A stretch of 64,000 nt of DNA from Ameyamaea chiangmaiensis (GTDB lineage Bacteria > Pseudomonadota > Alphaproteobacteria > Acetobacterales > Acetobacteraceae), in assembly GCF_025995235.1 (NCBI RefSeq), contig NZ_BAPT01000036.1, positions 154,590-218,589 of the forward strand, in the 5' to 3' direction. Both the position numbers and the translations under genes were made by a program. A model generated the notes under the pieces. It was not told the DNA's origin, did no database searches, and worked only from the letters and a program-made list of their open reading frames with translations. Shown here piece by piece: positions 1 through 8,706 of this stretch (positions are counted from its first letter, which is position 1; every line of letters starts with the position of its first letter).

Positions 1-1019
1 CCCGCCGCTGACAGCGCATAGGCGAAACTGCGCCCCAGCATGACCGCATCGGCCCCAAGGGCGAGCATCCGCGCGATGTCGAGACCCGATCGCACGCCTG
101 AATCGGCCAGAATCGCCAACTCCCCCTTCACCGCATCGGCAATGGGCGGCAGCGCCCGGCAACTGGACAGCACACCGTCGAGCTGCCGCCCGCCATGGTT
201 GGACACGACCAGACCGTCCGCGCCGAACCGCACCGCGTCACGCGCGTCGTCGGGGTCGAGAATCCCCTTGAGGATCATCGGCCCGTCCCAGAAATCGCGG
301 ATCCATTGCAAATCTTTCCAACTGATCGACGGGTCGAAATTGCGCGCAAGCTGGCCGATATAATCGTCCAGCGGCAGCGGTTGCCCGCGATAGGCGGAGA
401 TATTGCCAAGGTCATGCGGACGCCCGCGCACGCCGACGTCCCACGCCCAGTGCGGATGCGTGACCGCCTGCGCATAGCGCCGCCATGCCGCGAACGGGCC
501 CGACATGCCGGAATGGGCGTCACGATAGCGCGCGCCAGGCGTGGGCATGTCGACGGTGAACACAAGCGTGGTGATGCCCGCCGCCTTCGCGCGCTCCAGC
601 ACATTGCGCATGAAGCCCCGATCCTTGAGCACATAGAGCTGGAACCAGATCGGCGCCGGGCTGCGCGCCTGAACCTCCTCGATCGGACAGACCGACACGG
701 TCGAGAGCGTATAGGGGATGTTCTTGAACGCCGCCGCGCGCGCGGCCTGTACCTCCCCCCGACGGGCGAACATGCCGGTCAGGCCGACGGGCGCCAGGGC
801 GGCGGGAAACGCCCAGTCGCGGCCGAACAGGGTGATATCGGTGCGCAGCCCGTCGACGTTGCGCAGGATACGCTGGCGGAGCGCCAGGTCGGCAAGGTCG
901 GCCGTATTGCGATGGAGCGTATGTTCGTCATACGCGCCACCATCGATATAGTGGAACAGGAAGGGCGGCAGCCGGCGGCGCGCGGCCTCGCGGTAATCCT
1001 TGGCCGACGAGACGATCAT
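1..1019 (-). CDS. lldD: L-lactate dehydrogenase (FMN), 3' end cut by window
   Basis: FMN-dependent alpha-hydroxy-acid dehydrogenase that oxidises L-lactate to pyruvate and passes electrons to the membrane quinone pool. The visible 339 codons begin MIVSSAKDYREAARRRLPPF and contain the usual family landmarks: an N-terminal FHYIDGGAYDE stretch, the FQLYVLKDRGF strand, the catalytic-histidine loop SNHGGRQLDG and the FMN-phosphate region DSGVRSGLDIARMLALGADA. About 40 C-terminal residues are missing because the gene runs off the left edge. The ATG at 1019 is preceded by AGGAAAGG, a clear ribosome-binding site. The family includes glycolate and mandelate oxidases, but the overall pattern fits LldD best. 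Confidence 0.88.
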   Translation of the reverse strand, partial: MIVSSAKDYREAARRRLPPFLFHYIDGGAYDEHTLHRNTADLADLALRQRILRNVDGLRTDITLFGRDWAFPAALAPVGLTGMFARRGEVQAARAAAFKNIPYTLSTVSVCPIEEVQARSPAPIWFQLYVLKDRGFMRNVLERAKAAGITTLVFTVDMPTPGARYRDAHSGMSGPFAAWRRYAQAVTHPHWAWDVGVRGRPHDLGNISAYRGQPLPLDDYIGQLARNFDPSISWKDLQWIRDFWDGPMILKGILDPDDARDAVRFGADGLVVSNHGGRQLDGVLSSCRALPPIADAVKGELAILADSGVRSGLDIARMLALGADAVMLGRSFAYALSAA

Positions 1020-1223
1020 GGCGTTTCCTTTCCTGTGTTATGGGCCCGGTTGCGGGCCCCGGAGTGTGGCGCTGCTCCGGCCGGGCGGACAAGCCCCGCC
1101 CCGAGCCCTGCCCGCAGCCCGGCCACGCCCGGACACGTCGGCCGTGTCGAAAAGGCATGACAGATCGTTTCGGGCATGATGTGATAACCATATCGATAGC
1201 GCATCAACGCATGAGGGGCAGGC

Positions 1224-1430
1224 ATGTCGGCTTGGCGATACGCGATGGGGCTCGGTCTTCCGGCCCTGGCGATCATGGTGGGGGAATATGGGCTGAGCGA
1301 CATGCGCACGACGCTGTTGGGCATGCCCGTCGTTCTGGTGTGGATCACCGCATGGATGGTGCTGACCAGTGGTTGCCTGGGTGTCTGCTGGCTGGTCTGG
1401 GACCGCGACGGGGTCGAAGATCCAGCCTGA
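1224..1430 (+). CDS. Small two-helix membrane protein (DUF3311-like)
   Basis: A 68-residue hydrophobic protein with two probable membrane segments (about residues 6-24 and 31-58) and a short charged tail, WDRDGVEDPA. The second helix, LLGMPVVLVWITAWMV, resembles DUF3311-type short proteins that accompany solute symporters, but no symporter gene is adjacent. The ATG at 1224 follows GAGGGG at good spacing. The protein sits alone between lldD and the YbaK-like gene. Function unknown; the family link is tentative. Confidence 0.55.
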   Translation: MSAWRYAMGLGLPALAIMVGEYGLSDMRTTLLGMPVVLVWITAWMVLTSGCLGVCWLVWDRDGVEDPA

Positions 1431-1440
1431 CGTCCGCCGT

Positions 1441-1920
1441 TCAGGTGACCAGGTCGGCCGAGTTCGCCCCAAGACATGCGACAGCATCCGCCGGTGCGAG
1501 CCGCACCAGATAACCGCGTTGGCCGCCGTTGATATAGACCTGATCCTCGGTCAAGGCAGCGGCTTCGAACGCGGTCGGCACCTGCTTTTTCTGCCCGAAC
1601 GGGCTGATGCCACCGACACGATAGCCGGTCGAGCGCTCCGCGTCCGCGGGCTTCATCATCTGCGCGGCCTTGCCCCCGAAGGCGGCAGCGACCTTCTTCA
1701 TCGACAGCTCGCGATCCGATGGCACGACAAGGCACACTGCCCTGCCGTCCACCAGCGCCATCAGGGTCTTGAGCACGCATGACGGCGCAGCGCCCACCGC
1801 CTCGGCCGCCTGCAGGGCAACGCGATCGGCATCCGCGTCGTAGGTGTAAACATGTGCGGTGAAGGCAATGCCGGCCTTGGACAGAACCTGTGCGGCGCGG
1901 GTGGCGGCGAGCTTGGACAT
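1441..1920 (-). CDS. ybaK: Cys-tRNA(Pro)/Cys-tRNA(Cys) deacylase, YbaK/EbsC family
   Basis: Trans-editing enzyme that hydrolyses Cys-tRNA(Pro) made in error by prolyl-tRNA synthetase. The 159-residue product matches the usual family length when started at MSKLAATRAAQVL. It shows the conserved lysine in VLKTLMALVDG, the CLVVPSDRELSMKK segment and the C-terminal GGISPFGQKK loop. The frame stays open about 30 codons upstream, but that stretch is low-complexity and arginine-rich and not family-like, so the ATG at 1920 is preferred. Confidence 0.87.
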   Translation of the reverse strand: MSKLAATRAAQVLSKAGIAFTAHVYTYDADADRVALQAAEAVGAAPSCVLKTLMALVDGRAVCLVVPSDRELSMKKVAAAFGGKAAQMMKPADAERSTGYRVGGISPFGQKKQVPTAFEAAALTEDQVYINGGQRGYLVRLAPADAVACLGANSADLVT

Positions 1921-2015
1921 ACCCGCAGGTTTATCCCGATCCACCCGGCGGGAAAAGGCGCGGCCATGCGGAGCAGGTCGCGCATAGGGCATGGCGGACC
2001 CGCGCGGCCGCACCG

Positions 2016-3101
2016 TTACAGCAGACGCATCTGATCGGCAGTGTCCGCCGCGTCCTGCCCCAGACCGGACAGGGCGACCCCCAGCAGACGCACGCCCTGC
2101 CCGTCCGGCAACGCCGTGCGCAACAGGGCCAGCGCCGTGTCGCGCAGGTCGGCCTCGCCGGTCCAGGGTCGCTCACCGGAGCGGCTGCGGGTCACCGACC
2201 GGAAATTGCTGTAGCGCACCTTGACCGTCACACCCCGCGCGCGCAGGCCGCGCGCCTGAGCCTGATCCCAGACCTTGGCACACAGCGCGACGAGTACCTG
2301 ATCCATCTCCGGCACGGTCATCAGGTCGCGCTCGAACGTCGTCTCCGAGCCCAGCGACTTGCGAGGACGATCAACCACCACCGGGCGGTCATCGCGACCG
2401 CGCGCAATATCGTAATAGAACTGCCCCGCCTTGCCGAAATGATGCACCAGAAACGCAAGGGTCTGCCGGCGGAGGTCCAGCCCCGTCATCAGGCCCAGCG
2501 CCTGCATCCGCCGCGCCGTGGCGGGCCCGATGCCGTGGAACGCCTCCACCGGCAGCGTTTCGACGAAACGTGGGCCAAGATGGGGCGGAATGACGAACAG
2601 CCCGTCCGGCTTGCGCTGGTCCGACGCCAGCTTGGCGAGAAAGCGGTTATACGACACGCCGGCGGACGCGGTCAGCGCGGTCTCGCGCAGAATGGCGGCG
2701 CGGATATCCTGCGCAATGGCCGTCGCCGACCCCAGATCGACCAGCGGCCGGGTGACGTCCAGCGTCGCCTCGTCCAGCGAAAGCGGCTGGATCAGGGGCG
2801 TGTAGCGGGCAAAGATCGCGTGAATCTGGCGCGAGACGGCGCGATAGGCGTCAAAGCGGGGCGGGACGAAAATCAGCGCGGGGCATTTGCGCCGCGCGAT
2901 GCTGGCCGGCATGGCCGACCGCACGCCGAACCGCCGGGCCTCGTAACTCGCCGCCGCGACGACGCCCCGCGCGCGGGTGCCTCCCACGGCCAGCGGCCTG
3001 CCGCGCAGGGATGGGTCATCGCGCTGCTCCACGGACGCATAGAACGCGTCCATATCCACATGGATGATCCGTCGCGCGTCCGGTTCGTGGCCTTCGCTCA
3101 T
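2016..3101 (-). CDS. dinB: DNA polymerase IV (Y-family)
   Basis: Error-prone translesion polymerase. The 361-residue product has the palm motif IIHVDMDAFYASVEQRDD, the fingers segment ARGVVAAASYEARRFGVRSA, the second catalytic acidic motif SLDEATLDVT, the helix-hairpin-helix stretch AFHGIGPATARRMQALG and a C-terminal little finger. The ATG at 3101 (MSEGHEP) is chosen over an in-frame GTG two codons upstream. One oddity: the tyrosine normally following the DEA carboxylates is threonine here (DEAT rather than DEAY). No LexA box was recognised upstream. Confidence 0.9.
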   Translation of the reverse strand: MSEGHEPDARRIIHVDMDAFYASVEQRDDPSLRGRPLAVGGTRARGVVAAASYEARRFGVRSAMPASIARRKCPALIFVPPRFDAYRAVSRQIHAIFARYTPLIQPLSLDEATLDVTRPLVDLGSATAIAQDIRAAILRETALTASAGVSYNRFLAKLASDQRKPDGLFVIPPHLGPRFVETLPVEAFHGIGPATARRMQALGLMTGLDLRRQTLAFLVHHFGKAGQFYYDIARGRDDRPVVVDRPRKSLGSETTFERDLMTVPEMDQVLVALCAKVWDQAQARGLRARGVTVKVRYSNFRSVTRSRSGERPWTGEADLRDTALALLRTALPDGQGVRLLGVALSGLGQDAADTADQMRLL

Positions 3102-3139
3102 TGCCACGCATTATCGCCAACCAAAGGAACAAAACAAGA

Positions 3140-3529
3140 TCATACAACACCCGCCGCGCTGTTCAGCATCTGGAATTTCGCCATCTCCGGCTGATGCCGA
3201 AACAGGAAGAGCATGTAGTAATCGCGGTAGTGGCGCTTGTTACGCGCGACGCGGGCATAAAACGGATAGATTGTGCGTGGCCCGTCAAAGCCGGGGGGCG
3301 CGGGATAGGTGTCCACGATGCATGTGGCCCGGAACAGAGGCTTGTACAGCGCGCTGTCCGACCCGGGCACCTCGGCGACATAATGCAGGTGCCGACGGAA
3401 ATCCTTCAGCCGCGCGGGCAGCACGAACACCATGTCCTTTTCGATAAACGCGGCCCCCGTGGACGGACGGGTGCGGTAACGAAGGTCGTCCGGCATGTCG
3501 GAGAAAAACGAATAGCCCTGAACGATCAT
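3140..3529 (-). CDS. Conserved hypothetical protein, 129 aa
   Basis: Unrecognised, probably cytoplasmic protein with no signal peptide or membrane segment. It is rich in aromatic and basic residues (for example RNKRHYRDYYMLFLFRHQP). A strong Shine-Dalgarno GGAGGGA lies upstream of the ATG at 3529, and its codon use matches its neighbours, both of which support a real gene. It lies just upstream of dinB in the same orientation, about 38 bp away, so the two could be co-transcribed. No function is proposed. Confidence 0.65.
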   Translation of the reverse strand: MIVQGYSFFSDMPDDLRYRTRPSTGAAFIEKDMVFVLPARLKDFRRHLHYVAEVPGSDSALYKPLFRATCIVDTYPAPPGFDGPRTIYPFYARVARNKRHYRDYYMLFLFRHQPEMAKFQMLNSAAGVV

Positions 3530-3657
3530 CGCGCTCCCTCCACGTCCGCTGCCTCCCGGCCGGCGGGGTTATGTCACACCCGGCGACGCAGGCCCAATCG
3601 GGCCACGGTCGTTTTCCGCTCTGGCCCTTCGGGGCGCGTACACGGCATGATGGTGCG

Positions 3658-4707
3658 ATGACCGACCATACTGCCGCCACCCCAGGCCACGACCCCGGCG
3701 GGATCGCCGACCGTCTGCCGCTTCTGCGCCGCCGGGCCCTGATGACGCGCGGCGTTCGCGCCTTTTTCGACGCGCGCGACTATCTGGAGGTGGAAACCCC
3801 GTTCGCCGTCCCCACCCCCGGCGAGGAAGTGCATCTGTGCGCGTTTCGCACGGAGCGCGAGGGACCAGACGGCCGTCGCACACCACTGTTCCTGCACACC
3901 AGCCCTGAATTCGCGATGAAGCGGATCGTCGCGGCCACCGGCGTGCCGGTCTTCCAGCTCGCCCGCGTCTGGCGCAACGGCGAGGCGAGCGCCCTGCACG
4001 CGCCCGAGTTCACGATGCTGGAGTGGTATCGCCCCCGCGCCGACCTCGCCAGTCTGATGGACGAGACCGAGGCCCTGCTCCGCTGCGTCCTGCCGCCGAC
4101 GGTGCCCCATGCCGATGGGCCGATCGACATCGCCGGACCGTTCGAGCGCCTGACGCTTCAGGACGCCTTCGCGCGCCATGTCGGGGCCGACCTGCTGGGC
4201 ACGATCGACGACGCCGATGCGCTGGCGGCCCAGTCCGGCACGACCCTGCGCGCGGGCGAGACGTGGGAGGACCTGTTTTTCCGCCTGCTGCTTGAACGGA
4301 TCGAGCCCGTGATCGGACGCGCGCGTCCCACGTTCCTGACGCACTGGCCCGCACCACAGGCCGCCCTCGCCCGGCGGGACCCGGTCGATCCGCGCGCGGC
4401 GTTGCGATTCGAGCTGTATGCAGGCGGCATCGAACTGGCCAACGCGTTCGAGGAACTGACCGACCCGGTCGAACAGCGCACCCGCTTTACCGAGGACCGG
4501 GAACGGCGCGCGGCACTCTATCCCGACGATCCACGACGCGACTGGCCGATGGACGAGGCGCTGCTGGCGGCACTGGGCGCCATGCCGCCCTGTTCGGGCA
4601 TCGCGCTGGGGTTCGACCGACTGGTCATGCTGGCTTGCGCGGCCCCGCGCCTGACCGACATCCTGTGGCTGGGTGGAGAATCTATCGCCGGACTGAAAGA
4701 ATCGTAA
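3658..4707 (+). CDS. epmA: EF-P lysyl/beta-lysyl-transferase, LysS-like (GenX/PoxA/EpmA)
   Basis: Class II lysyl-tRNA synthetase paralogue lacking the N-terminal anticodon-binding domain. In known systems it attaches (R)-beta-lysine to elongation factor P. Class II motifs are visible: motif 1 near YLEVETPFAV, motif 2 FQLARVWRNGEASALHAPEFTM and motif 3 PPCSGIALGFDRLVML. The ANAFEELTDP segment is also typical. The start at 3658 (MTDHTAATPG) gives 349 residues, the usual length of about 325-350; the longer frame adds an atypical leader. The partner gene epmB and efp are not in the window. Confidence 0.85.
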   Translation: MTDHTAATPGHDPGGIADRLPLLRRRALMTRGVRAFFDARDYLEVETPFAVPTPGEEVHLCAFRTEREGPDGRRTPLFLHTSPEFAMKRIVAATGVPVFQLARVWRNGEASALHAPEFTMLEWYRPRADLASLMDETEALLRCVLPPTVPHADGPIDIAGPFERLTLQDAFARHVGADLLGTIDDADALAAQSGTTLRAGETWEDLFFRLLLERIEPVIGRARPTFLTHWPAPQAALARRDPVDPRAALRFELYAGGIELANAFEELTDPVEQRTRFTEDRERRAALYPDDPRRDWPMDEALLAALGAMPPCSGIALGFDRLVMLACAAPRLTDILWLGGESIAGLKES

Positions 4708-4810
4708 CCAATCGTCCCTCCGGGGGAACGGGGCTTGTTCTTTGCGCGTCATAAGGGAAAAGTAGCGCCTTGTTTTCGTTCGACCACCGGTGGTCCGGAG
4801 TGCCTGCGTC

Positions 4811-5248
4811 ATGACCCTTATCCGGCTTGTTCCCCTCGTGGCACTTCTTGCGCTGACCGCGTGCGAGACGCCCAGTCCCAAGCAGCGTCGCCTGCTCGAT
4901 TCGATGGTCGGCCAGCCCGAGGTCAGCCTGATCCGGCAGTTCGGCGTGCCGACACGCACGTTCTCGGCCAACGGGCACAACTTCCTGGCCTATGTCGACA
5001 ACCAGACGTCCTATTACTCCGGCGGCGGGTCCGGCTGGGGTTGGGGCTGGGGTGGCGGCGGATGGGGCTGGGGCGGTCCTGGATGGGGCGGTGGCTGGGG
5101 CGGCTGGGGTAGCGGCTACGGCATGGGTGGCCCCGGCGGATGGGGTGGTGGATGGGGCGGCAGCACCTACAGCTCCAGCTGTCAGACCACGTTCGAGGTT
5201 ATCGACGGCAAGGTCAGCGCCTGGACGATGCGGGGCGACGGATGCTGA
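4811..5248 (+). CDS. Gly/Trp-repeat lipoprotein
   Basis: A 145-residue probable lipoprotein. A hydrophobic signal ends in the lipobox LTAC (residues 15-18), and the mature part starts CETPSPKQRRLL. A short folded segment (SMVGQPEVSLIRQFGVPTRT) resembles SmpA/OmlA-type small lipoproteins. A roughly 50-residue low-complexity region then follows, built almost wholly from Gly and Trp (GWGWGWGGGG-like units), before a C-terminal segment with two cysteines. The ATG at 4811 is chosen because it directly precedes the signal peptide. The stop overlaps the start of the FAS1 lipoprotein. Function unknown. Confidence 0.8.
   Translation: MTLIRLVPLVALLALTACETPSPKQRRLLDSMVGQPEVSLIRQFGVPTRTFSANGHNFLAYVDNQTSYYSGGGSGWGWGWGGGGWGWGGPGWGGGWGGWGSGYGMGGPGGWGGGWGGSTYSSSCQTTFEVIDGKVSAWTMRGDGC
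5047..5158 (+). repeat. GGCTGGGG-type micro-repeat inside the lipoprotein gene
   Basis: Imperfect tandem units of the type ggctggggt/ggatggggcgg encode alternating Gly and Trp. Such a tract can change length by slippage while staying in frame if units are multiples of three. Confidence 0.7.
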
Positions 5249-5922
5249 CGCCGCGCAGGGTCAGCCTGCCCGCGGCCCTCGCCCTTCTGGCCGCCCTCAC
5301 CGCATGCGAAAGCGACGCCCATCAGGACTCGCTCGGGGTCCAGTCGCGCCTTCATGCCGATATCCTGCCCACCAATTCGGTCGCGCATGCCTACCATCCG
5401 CGCGGCGGCGACGCGCCGGACAGCCCGATCGCCTACACGGCGCCGGCAAGCCCGTCTTTCGCGGACCGCCCGCTGGATGAAAACCTGCGCGCTTCCATCG
5501 AACTCGCCGATTACGTGCATGGTCTGGACCGCACCGGGCTGATGACCCGCCTCGCGCGATCTGGGCCGTTCACGGTGTTCGCCATTCCCAACGAGGCGCT
5601 GGAAACCTACGCCGGGGCCACGCCCCCCGCGCAGCTGTTCGCCGCGTCCCGCTTGCCGGCCATGACCCGGCTTCTGGGCTACACCATCGTGCGGGGCCGT
5701 TGGACGGAGGCCCGATTGCGCAAGGCCATCGCACGCGGCAGGATGGGGGCCATCGCCCTGCCTACCGCGTCCGGCGATCTTCTGACGATCCAGACCGAGC
5801 GCGGAACCGGCCAGTTGCTGCTGGCCAATGCGCGCGGCGCCACCAACCGGCTGTGGGTGCGCGACCTCGCGCAATCCAACGGGGTTCTGTACCTCACCCA
5901 GTCGGTCCTGCCGCCGGGTTGA
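5242..5922 (+). CDS. Fasciclin (FAS1) domain lipoprotein
   Basis: A 226-residue exported protein. Its signal peptide ends in lipobox LTAC (mature CESDAHQDSL). A single FAS1-like domain follows (about residues 78-226), with the characteristic H1-like segment GPFTVFAIPNEALETY and the C-terminal GVLYLTQSVLPPG. FAS1 domains are adhesion-type modules; a periplasmic or surface role is inferred. The ATG at 5242 overlaps the stop of the preceding lipoprotein gene (ATGCTGA), so translation is probably coupled. Confidence 0.8.
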   Translation: MLTPRRVSLPAALALLAALTACESDAHQDSLGVQSRLHADILPTNSVAHAYHPRGGDAPDSPIAYTAPASPSFADRPLDENLRASIELADYVHGLDRTGLMTRLARSGPFTVFAIPNEALETYAGATPPAQLFAASRLPAMTRLLGYTIVRGRWTEARLRKAIARGRMGAIALPTASGDLLTIQTERGTGQLLLANARGATNRLWVRDLAQSNGVLYLTQSVLPPG

Positions 5923-5962
5923 CCCCGCGGCCCCCACCGCGCACGCCGGGGACGAACGCGCG

Positions 5963-7225
5963 GTGAGGCAGACGTTCCGGACCCTGCGCATCCACAATTA
6001 CCGCCTGTGGGCGATGGGCGCGCTGGTGTCGAATATCGGCACATGGATGCAGCGCGTCGCCCAGGACTGGGTGGTGCTGACCCACCTGACCGCGCACGAT
6101 GCCTCGGCCGTCGGGATCGTCATGGCCCTTCAGTTCGGCCCGATCGCCCTGCTGCTGCCCCTGTCCGGGCTGGTGGCCGACCGTTGCGACCGCCGCAAGG
6201 TACTGATGCTGACGCAGGCCGCCATGGGGATGGTTGCCCTCGGCGCGGGCTCGCTGCTGCTGTTGGGGCGTCTGACACTGTGGGAGGTCTGGGGGTTCGC
6301 GCTGCTGCTGGGCATCACCACCGCCTTCGACTCGCCTTCGCGCCAGACGTTCGTCGCCGAGATGGTGGGCGAGGCGGAGCTGGCCAATGCCGTGGCGCTG
6401 AACTCCGCCTCCTTCAATCTCGGGCGCATGCTGGGGCCGGCGGTCGCGGGGGGACTGTTGGCCGTGCTCGGCGCGGGGTGGGTGTTTGTGCTCAATGCCG
6501 GCTCCTTCGGGGCCGTGCTGCTGGCGCTGGGGGCGATGCGCACGCAGGACCTGCATCGCGGCAAGGCGCGAGCGCCCGGACGCACCGGACTGGCCGCCGG
6601 ATTTGCCTATGTGCGTCGTCGCCGCGACCTGACGGCGATCGTGACCATGCTGTTCCTGATCGGCACATTCGGCCTGAACTTTCCGATCTATATCGCGACA
6701 ATGGCGGTCACGACGTTCCATGTCGGCGCGGGTCAGTTCGGGCTGCTGACCACCCTGATGGCGAGTGGCTCCGTCGTCGGCGCGCTGGTGTCGGCCGGCT
6801 GGAAGACGAGGGGCATGGCCCTTCTGGTGCGCGCGGCGTGTGCCTTCGGCACGGGCTGCGCCCTGGCCGCCGTCATGCCGCGCTATGCACTGTTCGGCCT
6901 GATGCTGGTGCCGCTGGGCATTGCAACGCAGATCTTCAACACTTCGGCGAATGCCCTGGTGCAGATGGGCACCGCGCCGGAGATGCGCGGACGCGTGATG
7001 GCCATCGTGCTGGGGCTGGCACTGGGCGGCACGCTGATCGGCGCGCCGTTCGTGGGCTGGGTCGCCGACGCGCTCGGCCCGCGCTGGGCGATGGGTGTGG
7101 GCGCGTTGGCCGGGCTGATGGCCGCGGCCGTCGGCGGCGTGCAGATCCTGCACGCACGCGAAACCGAGGGCGAACAGACGCCGGGTGCTAGGCCAGCACG
7201 TAGAACAGGATGGCCGATACGGTGA
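5963..7225 (+). CDS. MFS exporter (EntS/DHA3-like)
   Basis: A 420-residue major facilitator with about 12 membrane segments. It begins RQTFRTLRIHNYRLWAMG and continues with the conserved loop LVADRCDRRKVLML between helices 2 and 3 and the AFDSPSRQTFVAEMVG segment typical of the EntS-like DHA3 group. The long frame starts inside the FAS1 gene, so the GTG at 5963, preceded by GGGGACGA, is preferred. It lies 40 bp after the FAS1 gene and is probably in the same operon. Its 3' end overlaps the convergent phosphate-transporter gene by 38 bp. Substrate unknown. Confidence 0.85.
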   Translation: MRQTFRTLRIHNYRLWAMGALVSNIGTWMQRVAQDWVVLTHLTAHDASAVGIVMALQFGPIALLLPLSGLVADRCDRRKVLMLTQAAMGMVALGAGSLLLLGRLTLWEVWGFALLLGITTAFDSPSRQTFVAEMVGEAELANAVALNSASFNLGRMLGPAVAGGLLAVLGAGWVFVLNAGSFGAVLLALGAMRTQDLHRGKARAPGRTGLAAGFAYVRRRRDLTAIVTMLFLIGTFGLNFPIYIATMAVTTFHVGAGQFGLLTTLMASGSVVGALVSAGWKTRGMALLVRAACAFGTGCALAAVMPRYALFGLMLVPLGIATQIFNTSANALVQMGTAPEMRGRVMAIVLGLALGGTLIGAPFVGWVADALGPRWAMGVGALAGLMAAAVGGVQILHARETEGEQTPGARPARRTGWPIR

Positions 7226-8537
7226 TCGTGGCCGGCAGCGTCGTGACCCAGGCCAGCGCGATCTTGCCGAGGGTGCGCATGTTGATGCCGCTGCCCGCCG
7301 CGACCATGGTGCCGGCGACGCCCGACGTGATGATGTGCGTGGTCGACACCGGAAGCCCGGTGTACCCCGCCGTCGCGATCAGCCCGGCCCCGACGATCTC
7401 CGACGCCGCACCCTGCGCGGGGGTCAGGTGCTGCTTGCCGATCCCTTCGCCCAGCGTGGTGACAATGCGGCGATAGCCGATCATGGTGCCGATGCCCAGG
7501 CACAGCGCGCTCAGCACCCGCACCCAGAACGGCGCGTATTCGACACAGGGGCGCAGTTGCGCGGCAATCGTCTTGGCCTTGGCCTTTTCGGCGCCCGACG
7601 CGGCGGGATTGGCGCCGACATCGCGCACGCCGGACAGGATTTCATAGACATCGCCCCGGACTTCCGACGGCGTGGCGGCAGCCGCCGGGTTGCCCAGGCG
7701 ATCGATCGACGCCAGCGCATCGGGACGAAAGCTGTAGCGGTCGTACCGGTCGATCAGGGGACGGGCGTCGTTGGCCAGCACGGCCAGTTGCGGACGGTCG
7801 AGCGTATGGCCGGGGTTCATGGCGAACGACGCCGGGATAAGCCCGATGATCGTCAGCATGATCAGGCCGATGCTTTTCTGTCCGTCGTTGCTGCCGTGGG
7901 AAAAACTGACCGACGTGCAGGTCAGGATCAGCAACGCGCGCACGACGGGGTGCGGCTTGTCGTTTTCGCTCGGCGGCGTGTAGAGAGCCGGCAGCTTCAC
8001 GCAGGCCCGGATCAGAAGATAGGCGATCCCGGCGAGGAAAAAACCCAGCAGCGGTGAAATCGCCAGCGCGCGCAGGACCTTGGTGATCTGTCCCCAGTCG
8101 ACCGAATGGCCGAGATCGCGCGCATGCAGAAACGAATCCCCGATCGCGACGCCGATAAGCGCGCCAATCGTGCAATGGGAGGACGAATTCGGAATCCCGA
8201 ACCACCAGGTCAGCAGATTCCACGCCAGCGCCGTGCCGAACAGGGCCACCAGCATCGGGACAGCCGGGTTGCCATTGGGCGGCGTCAGCACGTCCGGCGG
8301 CAGCAGTTCGACAAGGGCATAGGCCACCGAAATACCACCCAGCAGCACGCCGAGCAGGTTCATCAACCCCGACCACACTACCGCCGTGCGCGGCCTGAGC
8401 GAGCGGGTGTAGATCACGGTGGCTACGGCGTTGGCGGTGTCGTGAAAGCCGTTGGCGAACTCGAACACGCACACCAGGATGAAACACAACCCGAGCGCGA
8501 TGAGGGAGCCGGCGGACGAAGGGGCAAACTGCAGCAT
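7188..8537 (-). CDS. pit: Low-affinity inorganic phosphate transporter, Pit family
   Basis: A 449-residue inner-membrane H+/phosphate symporter. Both PHO4 half-signatures are visible: the N-terminal FEFANGFHDTANAVATVIYT and the C-terminal AGLIATAGYTGLPVSTTHII. It also has FGIPNSSSHCTIGALIG and SFSHGSNDGQKSIGLI. A roughly 100-residue hydrophilic loop separates the two membrane halves, as in E. coli PitA. The ATG at 8537 (MLQFAPSSAG) fits the family start, although the frame extends far upstream. Upstream DNA is shared with the divergent GH79-like gene, with 169 bp between starts. Confidence 0.9.
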   Translation of the reverse strand: MLQFAPSSAGSLIALGLCFILVCVFEFANGFHDTANAVATVIYTRSLRPRTAVVWSGLMNLLGVLLGGISVAYALVELLPPDVLTPPNGNPAVPMLVALFGTALAWNLLTWWFGIPNSSSHCTIGALIGVAIGDSFLHARDLGHSVDWGQITKVLRALAISPLLGFFLAGIAYLLIRACVKLPALYTPPSENDKPHPVVRALLILTCTSVSFSHGSNDGQKSIGLIMLTIIGLIPASFAMNPGHTLDRPQLAVLANDARPLIDRYDRYSFRPDALASIDRLGNPAAAATPSEVRGDVYEILSGVRDVGANPAASGAEKAKAKTIAAQLRPCVEYAPFWVRVLSALCLGIGTMIGYRRIVTTLGEGIGKQHLTPAQGAASEIVGAGLIATAGYTGLPVSTTHIITSGVAGTMVAAGSGINMRTLGKIALAWVTTLPATITVSAILFYVLA

Positions 8538-8706
8538 GGGCGATCCCGCCTTGGAGAAAGGATCGCATCGTTCTGTGGCATACCCGACACCGAGAAAAGG
8601 CGTATGGCACCGTTTTCTCGAACTCTTCACAATCGCCGACGATGTCCGGCAGGCTTGGCGCCTGTCCTTCCCTGCGCGCCCGTATCGCGGCACAGTTGGA
8701 TCTCTC

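Noticed and set aside
195..1160. Long plus-strand frame opposite lldD (321 aa)
   Set aside because: Shadow of the lldD coding sequence; arginine/alanine-rich with no family features.
3574..4980. 468 aa minus-strand frame over epmA
   Set aside because: High-GC shadow frame; epmA on the plus strand has clear class II synthetase motifs.
5894..7153. 419 aa minus-strand frame opposite the MFS exporter
   Set aside because: His/Gln/Arg-rich composition typical of an antisense frame of a membrane protein.
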